DNA of 64,000 nt from Adiantum capillus-veneris (lineage: Eukaryota > Streptophyta > Polypodiopsida > Polypodiales > Pteridaceae): positions 23,362,451 through 23,426,450 of the forward strand of contig CM043948.1 in assembly GCA_014529385.2 (NCBI GenBank), read 5' to 3'. Every line of letters starts with the position of its first letter. Positions within the stretch are counted from its first letter, which is position 1. Both the position numbers and the translations under genes were made by a program. Under the pieces are notes generated by a model, which ran no database searches, was not told the DNA's origin, and was given only the letters and a program-made list of their open reading frames with translations. Below, one piece after another: positions 45,460 through 56,407 of the stretch.

Positions 45460-47596
45460 TTAACCTAGACTTGAAGTGCCCTCTTTGAATTCAACCTGCT
45501 TCAAATCATCGTGTCGAAGTAGAAATTGTTTCCCGGAAGGAGAAAGCTCTCTATAATTTTTAATTCCCTTTGCAAGAGCATATCCAGTATATGCTAAATA
45601 ACTTCCTGCAAGTAATCCTTGCATTGCATGACCATATCCAAAAACATTGATAGCACTCTCTTTCTCCAAAAGGCTTACTGGTAGCATTTGGATGAAGAGC
45701 ATAGCCACCAAGATACTTTGACAATGTCTTGTATACAAATAGAGGTATATAACCATCAGAGGAGTACTTCATGTGGAAAATAACTAAATCACGACAAGCA
45801 AGGTACTCAATGTAGTGCTTCAGAGCAGCATCTTTGGTAAGATCAACGACTCTAGATGACCGTCTTAAGAACTCATCTTTTGGTGGTTGAATCTACAAAC
45901 ATATAAAATCAATTAATCATTAGAAACATTGAAAGCAAAAAAAAAAAAAAAAAAAAAAAACTTTAGCTTATACAAATAAAGTGCTTATCGTAATATTCTC
46001 ATCTGACACAAGTTGATTGTCCTTCCAAAGATTTATCAAACCAATGTTTTGTATTTTGAGATCTGGCTCCTAAATGATTGGTACATCTTTATCTTGTTCA
46101 TCTTTATATTCACTATCTGCTTTTGAAAGATGAGGATCTGTATATCCTCTTGTGCCTTGAGAAACTCTTCTTCGGTAGGCTCTTAATACTGAAGAGCTTC
46201 GTTGAAAAAAATCTCCTATGCTTTATGAGGTTCAAAGCAAACATCCAACTTGCTTAAAAGAGGATCTTTTTCTACAAAATCTTTGTATTTAACTGGCTCT
46301 TCATCGATCTTAACATTATAGTTCAAGTGTTGTGCCAAAATATCATACAATTCATCCTCTCGTAAATCAAATGACCTTTGGATATCTGAAAGCATTATAT
46401 ATTCTCCATGGCCAAGAGGAAAGCATGGTAGAATAGGCAAGGGCAATGCTCCTTTAAAAGAAGGGTACAAAGACTTCTCCAATGCAATAGTGTCTTCTTG
46501 AATCCTAGAAAATTGAAGACTCTCAACTTCTTGCCACTCTTTTTTTACGTCAAGAACTTCTTCATTGTCTTGTTCATCTTTGATCACTTCACTTGATTTA
46601 GAGTTACTTTCATCCCTTTCTGCTTCTTCATCATTACTATCTCTTAAGAACAAAAACACAATAAACCCCACACTTTTCTTTAATAGTCTACATTTGTGTT
46701 TGCACTTTGGAAATTTTGGAAGATTTAGTTTGACATTTTTTGATAAGGCGGAATACTTTTTGTTAAGCCTAGAGGATTGTGATGGATTCTTTTTGAACCA
46801 AATCTATAGCATGAATATATTCTTCATCAAGATATAGTACCATTCTTGAATTGACCAATTGATCAAACCCTTTGTTGTACTCCTGTAAAGCTTCTTTGTG
46901 AAAAATAAGAGTTTCTTCAAAGTTCAAAAGGAGTATTAAACATTGTATAAAATGAATCATATGATTCTATGGATCCACAATCATATAGAAATTCTTGCAA
47001 TAAAATCTCGGGATTGTTTTTATTTGTAATAACAAATGTCTATATTAGAAGAGCAAGATCATTATGCAATTATAAAAACCTCTCTTAAACTATCGATGGA
47101 TAAGAGTTTCTTCAAGTTCAAAAGGAGTATTAAACATTGTATAAAATGAATTTTATGATTCTATGGCTCCACAATCATATAGAAATTCTTGCAATAGAAT
47201 TTTAGGATTGTTTTTATTTGTAATAACAAATGTCTATATTAGAAAAGCAAGGTCATAATGCATATTATAGAAAAACTCTCTTAAATTATCAATGGATAAG
47301 AGTTTCTTCAAGTTCGAAAGGAGTATTAAACATTGTATAAAATGAATCGTATGATTATATGGCTCCACAATCATAGAGAAATTCTTGCAATAGAATCTCG
47401 GGATTGTTTTTATCTGTAATAGCAAATGTCTATATTAGAAGAGCAAGGTCATAATGCAATTATAAAAAACCTCTCTAGAACTATCGATGTATAATATACC
47501 TATGTCATCTATATTCTCAGTAGACGTTGCCAAATCGTCATAAATAGATGAGATACCATCAATTTGAGAGCCACGTTTCCTTTTCAAATCAGCCAT
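45460..47596 (-). pseudogene. Unrecognised multi-exon gene, probably decayed
   Basis: Reading leftward, an ATG at 47596 opens MADLKRKRGSQIDG, a basic start, then an acidic stretch. Exon-like pieces follow: NPEILLQEFLYDCG/SYDSFYTMFNTPFEL (present three times as ~195-bp genomic repeats) and EETLIFHKEALQEYNKGFDQL (near 46900). An acidic domain (46671-46216) has LYPSFKGALPLPILPCFPL and LREDELYDILAQHLNYNVK. The last exon, after a TATGTTTGTAG acceptor near 45900, has HYIEYLACRDLVIFHMKYS and ends with AMQGLLAGSYLAYTGYALAK. Frame changes near 45690 and an in-frame stop near 46070 point to decay. The composition looks protein-coding throughout. I recognise no family. Confidence 0.5.
46905..47490. repeat. 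Three tandem ~195-bp units containing an exon
   Basis: Units start at ATAAGAGTTTCTTCAA at 46905, 47100 and 47296. Each holds the same exon-like segment on the minus strand (IILLQEFLYDCG-type) plus AT-rich flank. Copy 1 has one extra T in GAACTTTGAAG that shifts its frame against the other two. Confidence 0.9.
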
Positions 47597-47612
47597 AACC
47601 TTTGGGCAAAGA

Positions 47613-47694
<82 letters not shown>

Positions 47695-49160
47695 TCAAAT
47701 ATATACATGTATGTATGTATTATGTAGAATAATATATGTGGGTATGTGCGTACACTTGAAAAGCGTAGTAGTCAATTCAAACTAAATAAATACTATACGA
47801 GGCGATTCAAGTGCACTTAAACTATTGATGCTAGAGATGCACTTGAAATGCTTAAAAGTGACCTCCAACACAATTGAATTCATTCTTTGAGCATTTTAGG
47901 TATATCCAATGAGTAAATTATGAGGATATGTGTGGGTTTTCTTCCCCCATGTCCTCTCTCATACACAGTAAGTTGATATCACAATTACTGTTTACAAATA
48001 ATAATTTTTTGTTGTATTTTTGGACCGACTACAATCGTGGTTAGACTTTGTTCTTGCATTGAAAAAACCATTCCTTGGATTCTTGGATGCTAAGGTTCTA
48101 GCTATTTTTGAATAAAGAAAACCTAGAACCCCTACTCGCACAACATACTAGATTCATACTAGTAGCTTGTCAGGTTTATTAGCTCGATCTGCCAAGATTC
48201 CACACTGTCATGCCGCTTTGCGGGCACGGGATGAAAGAAAAACTTTCATCTGCATTTTTTGAACTTTGACAAATCTATGATCTAGGTTAGAACTTCTTAT
48301 AGAATCAAATGACATAAATTTATACTTTATGTGGTATTTTAGACCAAAAGTGCTATAAGTGGGATGGCAGGTTGAAGATGTTCAAAGCGATGGTTTCTTG
48401 CTCCGGATTGTAGAGTTTGAAGTGCTGAGGGAATTGGTCCAAACGGTGTCGGAGTGCGTGGTTCTCAAACGTCGATCGAGAAAGCATCGGGCTTCTAGTT
48501 GTAGACGGATAAGCAGTCGAGGCATAAACCAAGCGCGATTAGGGCCAATTTAGTTTTAGTAAGAATAAATAGAGATGCTTATAGAGCAAGCGTAAGAGAA
48601 AATCACAACTCGAAACAAAATTAACATTGAAAAATAAGTTGAAAGTAGATATCAATACTTAATTGGTGCTGACAATAATTTGATATATGAAAACCATGTT
48701 ACAAATCGGTTGCAGTTGCCATCGTCAGTATGCTTGTTGATATGCAAACCCATTTATCAGAAATTCCCAACTCGATGGAAGCAATCTGTGAATGTCAGAC
48801 AGATCCCACCCTGTACAATTTACCTGCTCTTTAGTTCCCACAAATTTCCCTTCCATCCTCTACCCAATCAAATTTTGGCATGCTCTCTGTCTTGCAAAAC
48901 ACATCCCTTTTGCACACCCTTTTTTATCATAACTATGATTTGCCTTCAAAAGACCTTCTATTGGCTTGTGCTTATTAAGTTCAACTGCGCTCTTGCCCAC
49001 CTCCCAATAACCCTCCTTGCTTGTCCTTATTTATTGAGGGAGATCGAGACACCTTGAATCCCACCTTGTATTGCCTAATCTCCACGGTAATGGCTGCCTC
49101 AAGGTCTCAAAGCCCCACCTAGAAAGATCCCTCTTTTTTTTGCGTGCTTTACCGATGGGC
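47597..49160. other. Spacer with CT/CA tract; no recognised gene
   Basis: (CT)n at about 47619-47642 continues into (CA)n at 47643-47691, just upstream of the ATG of the leftward gene. The rest to 49160 has only short frames (48359-48553 and 48680-49057 +) without motifs. Confidence 0.5.
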
Positions 49161-49166
49161 TCCAAG

Positions 49167-49253
<87 letters not shown>

Positions 49254-49628
49254 CTCTATTGTTGTTGGCAATGGGCACCTATGCTGCTAGCGACGGGTGC
49301 CTATGCTGCTGCTAGCGACGGGCGCAGCCGCTGCTTGGAGCCGACCTCCAATTCACCTGCCCCGACAGAGCTATCGACGACGGGCTTGCAATCAACCGGC
49401 CAACCTGCAACTTTGCTGACGACAGCAACGCTACTGAAGACGGTGTGAAGCCTACCTTGCAAGTGACCCTGGTGTGCTGATGTAATGAGCTTGCAAGTGA
49501 CCCTGCTACAAAGGCGCACTCGAAATCACAAAACCCTAAGAGCAGTAGGTACATGTGTGTGGAGAGAGACAGAGAGAGAGAGAGAGAAAGAGAGAAGAAG
49601 AAGAAGAAGAAGAAGAAGAAGAAGAAGA
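49161..49628. repeat. Long (AG)n and (AAG)n tracts
   Basis: An 80-bp (AG)n tract lies at about 49171-49250, and (AAG)n at about 49596-49628. Between them is GC-richer sequence with frames on both strands but no recognisable protein. Confidence 0.8.
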
Positions 49629-49762
49629 GAGTTTTAACGTCGTAGGAAACTATCCCTAGAGACCTTAAAGATCTAGCTGACGAGGAAAGTTGAACTCAAG
49701 ACCTGTTATTCAAGAGGGAAATGGCATAACCAATCTACCACACTTGGGCGATAGAAAGGTTA
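49629..49762 (-). mobile_element. tRNA-derived SINE, copy 1
   Basis: On the minus strand a head with an A-box-like TGGTAGATTGG (49740-49730) and a B-box-like AGTTCAACTTT sits about 40 nt apart, as in RNA polymerase III promoters. A short body (CTAGATCTTTAAGGTCTCTAGGG...) follows, and it ends in a (CTT)n tail. The same ~130-bp unit recurs at 50165-50296. This layout is that of a tRNA-derived SINE. Confidence 0.65.
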
Positions 49763-49821
49763 ACCATTTTCCTCTTTTTATTAGCACACACACACACGCC
49801 CACACACATACCCGAGAAGAA

Positions 49822-49873
49822 GAGAGTTTTAACATCATAGGAAACTATCCCAAGAGACCTTAAAAATCTAGCC

Positions 49874-49888
<15 letters not shown>
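49822..49888 (-). mobile_element. SINE body fragment
   Basis: Only the body and tail end of the SINE unit (GTTTTAACATCATAGGAAAC...GCCGACGAG, + strand) are present; the promoter half is missing. It runs into an (AG)n tract. Confidence 0.55.
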
Positions 49889-49925
<37 letters not shown>

Positions 49926-50100
49926 ACGGGCATAGTCTAGAGAGAGTGAGTGAGAGAGAGAGAGAGACACACACACACACACAGAGTAACAGTTCAAAAT
50001 CTCTAAATTCCTACGTTTCATATTTAAATTTTTGTTCACAAATCTCAAAAAGAAAGTCAAATTACACTATACCTAGGTTTTTACTTAGCACTAGCGGATG

Positions 50101-50153
<53 letters not shown>

Positions 50154-50164
50154 AGAAGAAGAAG

Positions 50165-50296
50165 AAGATAGTTTTAACATCGTAGTAAACTATTCCAAAA
50201 GACCTTAAAGAACTAGCTGACGAGGGGAGTTGAACTCAAGACCCGTTATTCAAGAGGGAAATCCCATAACCAATCTACCACACTTGGGTGATAGAA
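50165..50296 (-). mobile_element. tRNA-derived SINE, copy 2
   Basis: Homologous to copy 1. The A-box-like TGGTAGATTGG is at 50280-50270. AGTTCAACTCC at 50236-50226 matches the GGTTCRANYCC B-box with one change. The tail on the left is (CTT)n then (CT)n (50106-50160). Confidence 0.65.
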
Positions 50297-51044
50297 AATT
50301 ATTAGAAAAGTTGATATGTGATATGATGTTCAAAAGTTCTCAAGTTTTAGGTCCAAATTTTTTTTAAAAAAGTGTTTAGTAGAATTCATTATAAGTTCTA
50401 ATGATTTTTGTTGATTCAAACTTATAATCTATGTAATATTTTGCAATTTAGCTGGTTGAAGATGTATTTACAAACCTTGTTTATTGCAAATAAATGCGGT
50501 GACTTTCTAGTTGAATGCATGTGCATGTGTGTGTGGATGGGAGGGTGTGTATCCTACTCTCATTGGATGTACTTGAAACGCTATTTTCCTTTACAAAATA
50601 TTTAAAATGCATCTATAGCTTTTCAGGTATATCGAACTGAAATACACACACACACATACACACATAATATATATATATCTATTATATATGTATTATTACA
50701 TGCACTTACCTACTTGCTCATTTACACTCAATCGGTCCACAACCCTTTACGCCTTAGCCCACACAACTAGATCTGCCTCGGTCCTATTTTCTGTCCAAAC
50801 CTCCAATTCCCTCCTCTCCTTCTCTTGTTGGTTCCCCCTTCGCGAATCTATCTAAAATGAATTGGGGACCCCTACCAAACAAACACATATATGATTTATA
50901 TTATCTAGTATCATACATGATAGTTAGATAAATAAGATGGTTATATGATACATGTTATATATTATAGCTAGACAAATACAACCTCTCGACCTATCTATGT
51001 ATGGACACACATATATACACTAGTATGGCCGGCCGCCTTCGGCG

Positions 51045-51048
<4 letters not shown>
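50297..51048. other. AT-rich spacer, no recognised gene
   Basis: Only short frames. Dinucleotide AT and CA stretches lie near 50643-50695. Nothing supportable. Confidence 0.5.
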
Positions 51049-51336
<288 letters not shown>

Positions 51337-51367
51337 TTTATTATCGTCCTCGGAGGTCAAATATGAC

Positions 51368-54300
51368 CTATGGGACCAAAGTTACATGTGATGTAGTATG
51401 TGTACGGCTGATGAGTGACTCTCGATGCTCCAAAATTGTAGTGATGAGAGTCGCAATGGAGAGCCCACACTTTGGCTGGGAGAGGAAAGTGTGTAGGTCT
51501 AAGTTATGGCTGAAAATGTGAGAGAAGCAAGTTCGGATGTGATCAAAAGCTGAGCACTCTAGTAGTGTGTGGTACTCAGACTCTCGAACTTGCAGTGAGC
51601 ATAATGTGCACAATCGATTTGACTCTTCTCCATTGCCCCAACGCCCTATCTCGCATCGAAGGAAATGGGAGCTAAGCCGAATTGCTTCGATAGTGCGTAT
51701 CGCGGACAAGGGAATAGGCTCAAGCATGTAAGTGTGAGTACGGTTTCCTCTCTCAGCGAAGAACATGGTTTTGTAGTTGGGGGCAATATAGGTGGTGTAA
51801 TGTATGAAGCGTGACCCACCGGATTTCTCCCAAGCCGTAATACATTGGCGTTGTAGAAAAGCTTCATTCACTTGAGAGTCAATTGAAGCATCATGTAGCA
51901 AGTGTAATGCATCCCATCTCCCAAACCACTTCTTTATGTCTTGCATCCATCCCGTGCTCAAGATCTTGCTTTTATGCGTCTTTTGAACTTTTTTGCTTGC
52001 TTCCCATGCAATTGTAGGAAGTCGATGTGAGGGGTTTTGACGCATCTTTATCATGTACTCCACAACCCTTTCCATGCCCATAACCTCAATTGGAAGAGAT
52101 CCCGACTCAAGAAGTAGGAGCATATATGGTGTTTGTGTCTTAACTTGGAGAAAGTTTGTAAGAAAACGCTTTTGGACATTCTCAAACTCTTTCCAAGTAG
52201 ACTTTGAGATGCTCCCACCCCACACTTCAACTCCATAAAGAAGAACCGGTGTCACCAATGCATCAAAAAGATACTTCTTGAGAACCCAACACTTGATGTT
52301 TCCCGCATTACACATATTCTCAAATGCATAATATGCTCTCTTTCCCGCTTCCAAACGACACATAGCACATTCATGCCACTTGTGATTGGATGGAACCTCA
52401 AGGCCAAGGTACTTAAAGCTCTCAACAACTTCAAGTGTCTCGTTGTTGTACACAATGCATGGATTCTCCTTATGGTTGGTTTTCACAAGCATAACCTTTG
52501 TTTTGGATTCATTTACAATCAGCCCACTATGCAAGCAAAAGTTCTCAAGGACAACCATAAGCTTTTGTGCATCTTCTAAAGTGTGTGCTAGAAGCACTAC
52601 ATCATCCGCATACAACAAAAGCATGATTACCGCATTGCAAATAGTGACCTCTTCAATGCCTTCTTCTTGCATAAAGTCAAGTACCATTTGTTCCAATTGA
52701 TCGATGCATAGACCAAAGAGAGTTGGTGACAATGGACATCCTTGTTTAACCCCAATAGTGCTTACAAAAATTTCTGAAATTTCTCTTCCCATGCGCAATT
52801 GACAAATCACCTTCTCATAGATTCGAGAAACCGCAAGCATAAACTCACTTGGCACTTGGAGTTCTTCCATCCTTCTCCACAAATTGTTACGTGGAATCAT
52901 ATCAAAGGCTTTCTTAAAGTCCACAAAACAACAATACAATCGCTTGCCTTTCAACCGACTTTCCTCCATGAGAACACGAAGAGTGACAAGATGATCAATG
53001 GTGCTATGGCATCGACGAAAACCCACTTGTCCCTTTGCACGCTTGTCATTCTCTTCAGCCCAATCACTCAATTTCATCTCCATTATGCACCCAACTAACT
53101 TTGCCATAAGAGACCCAATCATTATAGTCCGGTAGTTGCTTACATTCTTTACATCCCCTCCTTTATGCAAAGGCTTAACCCAATTAGTACTCCAATCATA
53201 AGGCATACCATGTTGAAGTGCAAGGTTGAACATATCACACATCCACTCATGGGTAAAATCTCCCGTCCATTTGATCATCTCCGGCTTGATACCTTGAAGA
53301 TCTCCCGCTTTGCGAGTGGCCAACTTTTCAAGCCCACCGCATACATCCTCAATAGTAAAAAAAGACGGCATACATGGAAGTGAACCATAAAATGGCATTT
53401 TTTCAGTATTTTCTTGCTCATATAATTGCCTACAATGTGTGTACATATCCACTAGACTCAAGTTACCAAAATTCTCAACCCGCTTGCCTCTCAAGTTTCT
53501 CCAAAATCTTCCACATGCATGTGCCTTTTCTTGGACTTGAAATTCTTGTTGCTTTACTTCCCATCTTCTTCTCTTCTTTTGAATCAATGCCTTGTATGTA
53601 TGCAAATGACTTTGATAGTTGTCTTTGTCCATAGTTGCATCAAGCTTTATCAAGGACTTTCGAGCATCTTGACATTCTTTATCAAACCACCTTTTGCGTG
53701 ATCTATCTTTGTTGATACCATGGAGATGCTTTATGGCAAAGCATTCTTCCGCACAAGAACAAATAGCTTTCTTGAAAGCTTCCCATTTAGTTTCCAATGG
53801 TGCATCACATTGAAGCTTTGTCATCCATAATTTTTGCTCAACCATTTCAATGTACATTGGTGCCCGTTTGAAATCCATACACAGTGATAACTTCTCTTTC
53901 CTTTGGCTGAGATTATCGTGCTTAGTTGCTTCTCCACATGAAAGGTCAATACATAAGGTGCGATGGTCGGATTCCGGGGTCCATTGACCAAACATAAAAC
54001 TCTTTATGCGATACATGATGGCTTCAGAGAGTAGCATATAGTCAATCACACTATCCCCATTATGTCTTCTACATGTAAATCCATTGGTTCCACTCCACAA
54101 AGATACACCATTGGCAATGAGCATACCCGTGCTATTACACATGTGTAAAAGTAACTTTCCATAGTGATCCGGCTCTTTCTCATCCATTGAAGTACGATCA
54201 TACAAGTGAACTTCCTCCAACTCCCTTGAAATGTATGGCATATCAAATTGTTGAGTATCATGTTGCAATGTTTTCATGCGAGCATTCATATCCCCAAATA

Positions 54301-54760
54301 CAATAACATCACCTTCACCCTTGAAATAAGCAATGTCCTCTTCCAAATCAGAAAATGGTTGATCTCTATCCATGCAAGCATAAAAGGGAGAATCATGATG
54401 AGGAATGTAGCAACCGGCTATAAAAATGGGTGCTCTTTTTGGTGTCATAATTTTCAGCCATACATAACGTTTGTACTTGTCATCTTTCACAATTGATACA
54501 AAATCTTCCAATCCTTTCTTAACCATACATGCTAACCCTCCTTGTCCTCTTCGTTGCTTGAGATTCTTTGACCACATCAATGAATGTACATTGTAATCCT
54601 CCAAGCCGTTAATCCTTTGTGTATCATGCTCCCAAGTTTCAACAAGAAGTACAACATCGGCTTTGCTTGTTAGTTCATCAATGCCAACCCCCGCATTCCA
54701 TGGGTATCCATTACAATTCCAAAAGCATATTTTCAATTGTAACTCGGTCTCATAGGTCAC
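51368..54760 (-). CDS. LINE ORF2: endonuclease and reverse transcriptase
   Basis: 1130 codons without a stop. Residues ~10-275 are an APE-type endonuclease: FWNCNGY (14-19), ETWEHD (41-46), VFGDMNA (154-160), NGDSVIDYML (234-243) and SDHRTL (264-269) give the catalytic Asn, Glu, Asp, Asn and His positions. The RT spans ~460-800: FVDFKKAFDMIPRNNLW (612-628), GVKQGCPLSPTLFG (670-683) and LLLYADDVVLLA (714-725) with catalytic YADD. Near the C-terminus is C-x2-C-x9-H-x4-C (1051-1069), a zinc-knuckle-like zf-RVT. I see no RNase H domain. The protein nicks target DNA and copies the LINE RNA there (target-primed reverse transcription). All key residues are present, so it may be active. Confidence 0.95.
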   Translation of the reverse strand: MTYETELQLKICFWNCNGYPWNAGVGIDELTSKADVVLLVETWEHDTQRINGLEDYNVHSLMWSKNLKQRRGQGGLACMVKKGLEDFVSIVKDDKYKRYVWLKIMTPKRAPIFIAGCYIPHHDSPFYACMDRDQPFSDLEEDIAYFKGEGDVIVFGDMNARMKTLQHDTQQFDMPYISRELEEVHLYDRTSMDEKEPDHYGKLLLHMCNSTGMLIANGVSLWSGTNGFTCRRHNGDSVIDYMLLSEAIMYRIKSFMFGQWTPESDHRTLCIDLSCGEATKHDNLSQRKEKLSLCMDFKRAPMYIEMVEQKLWMTKLQCDAPLETKWEAFKKAICSCAEECFAIKHLHGINKDRSRKRWFDKECQDARKSLIKLDATMDKDNYQSHLHTYKALIQKKRRRWEVKQQEFQVQEKAHACGRFWRNLRGKRVENFGNLSLVDMYTHCRQLYEQENTEKMPFYGSLPCMPSFFTIEDVCGGLEKLATRKAGDLQGIKPEMIKWTGDFTHEWMCDMFNLALQHGMPYDWSTNWVKPLHKGGDVKNVSNYRTIMIGSLMAKLVGCIMEMKLSDWAEENDKRAKGQVGFRRCHSTIDHLVTLRVLMEESRLKGKRLYCCFVDFKKAFDMIPRNNLWRRMEELQVPSEFMLAVSRIYEKVICQLRMGREISEIFVSTIGVKQGCPLSPTLFGLCIDQLEQMVLDFMQEEGIEEVTICNAVIMLLLYADDVVLLAHTLEDAQKLMVVLENFCLHSGLIVNESKTKVMLVKTNHKENPCIVYNNETLEVVESFKYLGLEVPSNHKWHECAMCRLEAGKRAYYAFENMCNAGNIKCWVLKKYLFDALVTPVLLYGVEVWGGSISKSTWKEFENVQKRFLTNFLQVKTQTPYMLLLLESGSLPIEVMGMERVVEYMIKMRQNPSHRLPTIAWEASKKVQKTHKSKILSTGWMQDIKKWFGRWDALHLLHDASIDSQVNEAFLQRQCITAWEKSGGSRFIHYTTYIAPNYKTMFFAERGNRTHTYMLEPIPLSAIRTIEAIRLSSHFLRCEIGRWGNGEESNRLCTLCSLQVRESEYHTLLECSAFDHIRTCFSHIFSHNLDLHTFLSQPKCGLSIATLITTILEHRESLISRTHTTSHVTLVP

Positions 54761-54766
54761 GCATCC

Positions 54767-55717
54767 CTATTTGCTTGAGAGACTTGCCTCCTCCTTGGGC
54801 ACATTTTCTTCATGAGAGATTTCCTTGTTTTTATTATTCTTTTCCTCATATGCCTTGCGACGCATATTTTGTTGCTTAATAGTGCGATCTTCACATACAA
54901 AACATTTTGTATTTCTCAAATAGATCCAACTATTATCAAGGATAATCTTTCGCTTGGTCTCATCCGGCATGGTGCATACAATTGGCCGTTCTCCCGAGCG
55001 AGGAGCTCCTTGCTTCCCCACTCTATGTGCTCCATAGACCATAACTCCGGACATGCCAAAGTGGGTTTTGAAGAAATCTTCAATAACAATGGCAAGAGAA
55101 GGAGGTGTCTCTAACTTCTCTTCGGGAATTCCACGAATAACAATGTTCTTGGAACGTCGCTCCCGTTCCTTCAACTCCTCCACATCTACATTCTCAACAT
55201 TCTTTGTTTGAACCATAGCTTGCATGAGTGAGGAATTAAAAACCACATTGCTACCACATACATCAGTCCAAGACTTGTTTGTGCATACATTTTTCATGTC
55301 GCATACATCCCGGCTCATAGTGTCAAATTTCTCCTCTTTCAATACATGGTCATGCTCTACTTTGCTCATCCGCTCCTTCAAAGCATTCAAGTCCACAAGA
55401 GAGCGTTTACATTCCTTGACTTCCTCTTCAAGTTGCATCAAACGTGTTGTTTGCATCTCAAGTGTCCTCTTGAGATTCTCATTCTCAACCACAAGTACCC
55501 TTAGTGTGCCATTCTCCATTGCAAGTGCTCGTAAGTCTTCGCCTTGTTTGTTTACGGTCTCTTGCAATGATACCAAGTACGCCATGATCATGGTTTCCGA
55601 TGTCGTTGGTTGGGTGGTTGTGTTGCTATCTCCACACTTAGGAGATTTTGGATCATTTTCCACAATGGTTGTGGACCTTGTTGAAGAAGAAGAACCCTTG
55701 CGAGTGCCGGAAGACAT
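54767..55717 (-). CDS. LINE ORF1 protein, coiled coil plus RRM-like
   Basis: 316 codons, intact. The N-terminus is Ser/Thr-rich. Residues ~60-140 are heptad-rich (NENLKRTLEMQTTRLMQLEE, KERMSKVEHDHVLKEEKF), predicting a coiled-coil trimer or dimer. A segment RRSKNIVIRGIPEE near residue 190 starts an RRM-like fold, continuing to FFKTHFGMSGVMVYGAHRVG and PIVCTMPDETKRKIIL. The C-terminus is Lys/Glu-rich. This architecture matches ORF1 proteins that coat LINE RNA and chaperone it. It lacks the CCHC knuckle usual in plant L1 ORF1. It precedes ORF2 by 6 nt, so ORF2 may be read by reinitiation. Confidence 0.85.
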   Translation of the reverse strand: MSSGTRKGSSSSTRSTTIVENDPKSPKCGDSNTTTQPTTSETMIMAYLVSLQETVNKQGEDLRALAMENGTLRVLVVENENLKRTLEMQTTRLMQLEEEVKECKRSLVDLNALKERMSKVEHDHVLKEEKFDTMSRDVCDMKNVCTNKSWTDVCGSNVVFNSSLMQAMVQTKNVENVDVEELKERERRSKNIVIRGIPEEKLETPPSLAIVIEDFFKTHFGMSGVMVYGAHRVGKQGAPRSGERPIVCTMPDETKRKIILDNSWIYLRNTKCFVCEDRTIKQQNMRRKAYEEKNNKNKEISHEENVPKEEASLSSK

Positions 55718-55948
55718 TGTATGTAAAATAGGAGATCAGAATCAATTTTGTTGAACCTGTTCACTTCGGAAATGCTGCTACAGAAACGCCTTCCATAACT
55801 CTAAAAATTTCTGTCTTTACATCAATGCGTAGAGGACTTCGTGCTCTTCGATTGAGGCTATAGATCACCCAAATCGGAGTTCGGATGAAGAAGTTATGAT
55901 CAAAAGAGTGGACTGTTGTCTACTAGGTCAAAAAACGGCTGCACTGAG

Positions 55949-56025
<77 letters not shown>

Positions 56026-56350
56026 TATGTGTGTTTATGTTTCACTGGCATATACTTGAAATGCTATTAAGACCTCACAACTATATTTTATTAGTGTGTA
56101 TGGCATTTCATGTACATCTAAGTGGAAGTACACACACACACACACACACACATACATAGGGGGAGGGGAGGAGAGAGAGAGAGAGAGAGTTACCTGTGTG
56201 TTTATGTTGGCATATACTTACATGCTATTCAGCCCTCACAACTATATTTTATTAGTGTGTATGGCATTTCATGAACATCTAAGTGGAAGTACACACACAC
56301 AATCATAGGGGGAGGGGAAGAGAGAGCTGAGAGAGAGAGAGAGAGAGAGA
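55949..56350. repeat. (AG)n tract and 161-bp tandem duplication
   Basis: (AG)n spans about 55949-56021. Then a unit containing CCTCACAACTATATTTTATTAG is repeated at 56073 and 56234, a 161-bp period. Each unit ends in (CA)n, ATAGGGGGAGGGG and an (AG)n tract. Confidence 0.88.
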
Positions 56351-56407
56351 GTTTTGTGGTATTAAATCAATTCACTATTGTGATAAAGGTAGTCTTTAGA
56401 AACGAAA

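Noticed and set aside
46905-47490. CRISPR-like spaced repeats
   Set aside because: Units are contiguous ~195-bp tandem copies with no short repeat/unique spacer pattern, in a plant nuclear context.
49071-49448. Open frame with long Arg-Glu repeat (also 18907, 51120, 55896, 29013)
   Set aside because: Translation of (AG)n microsatellites.
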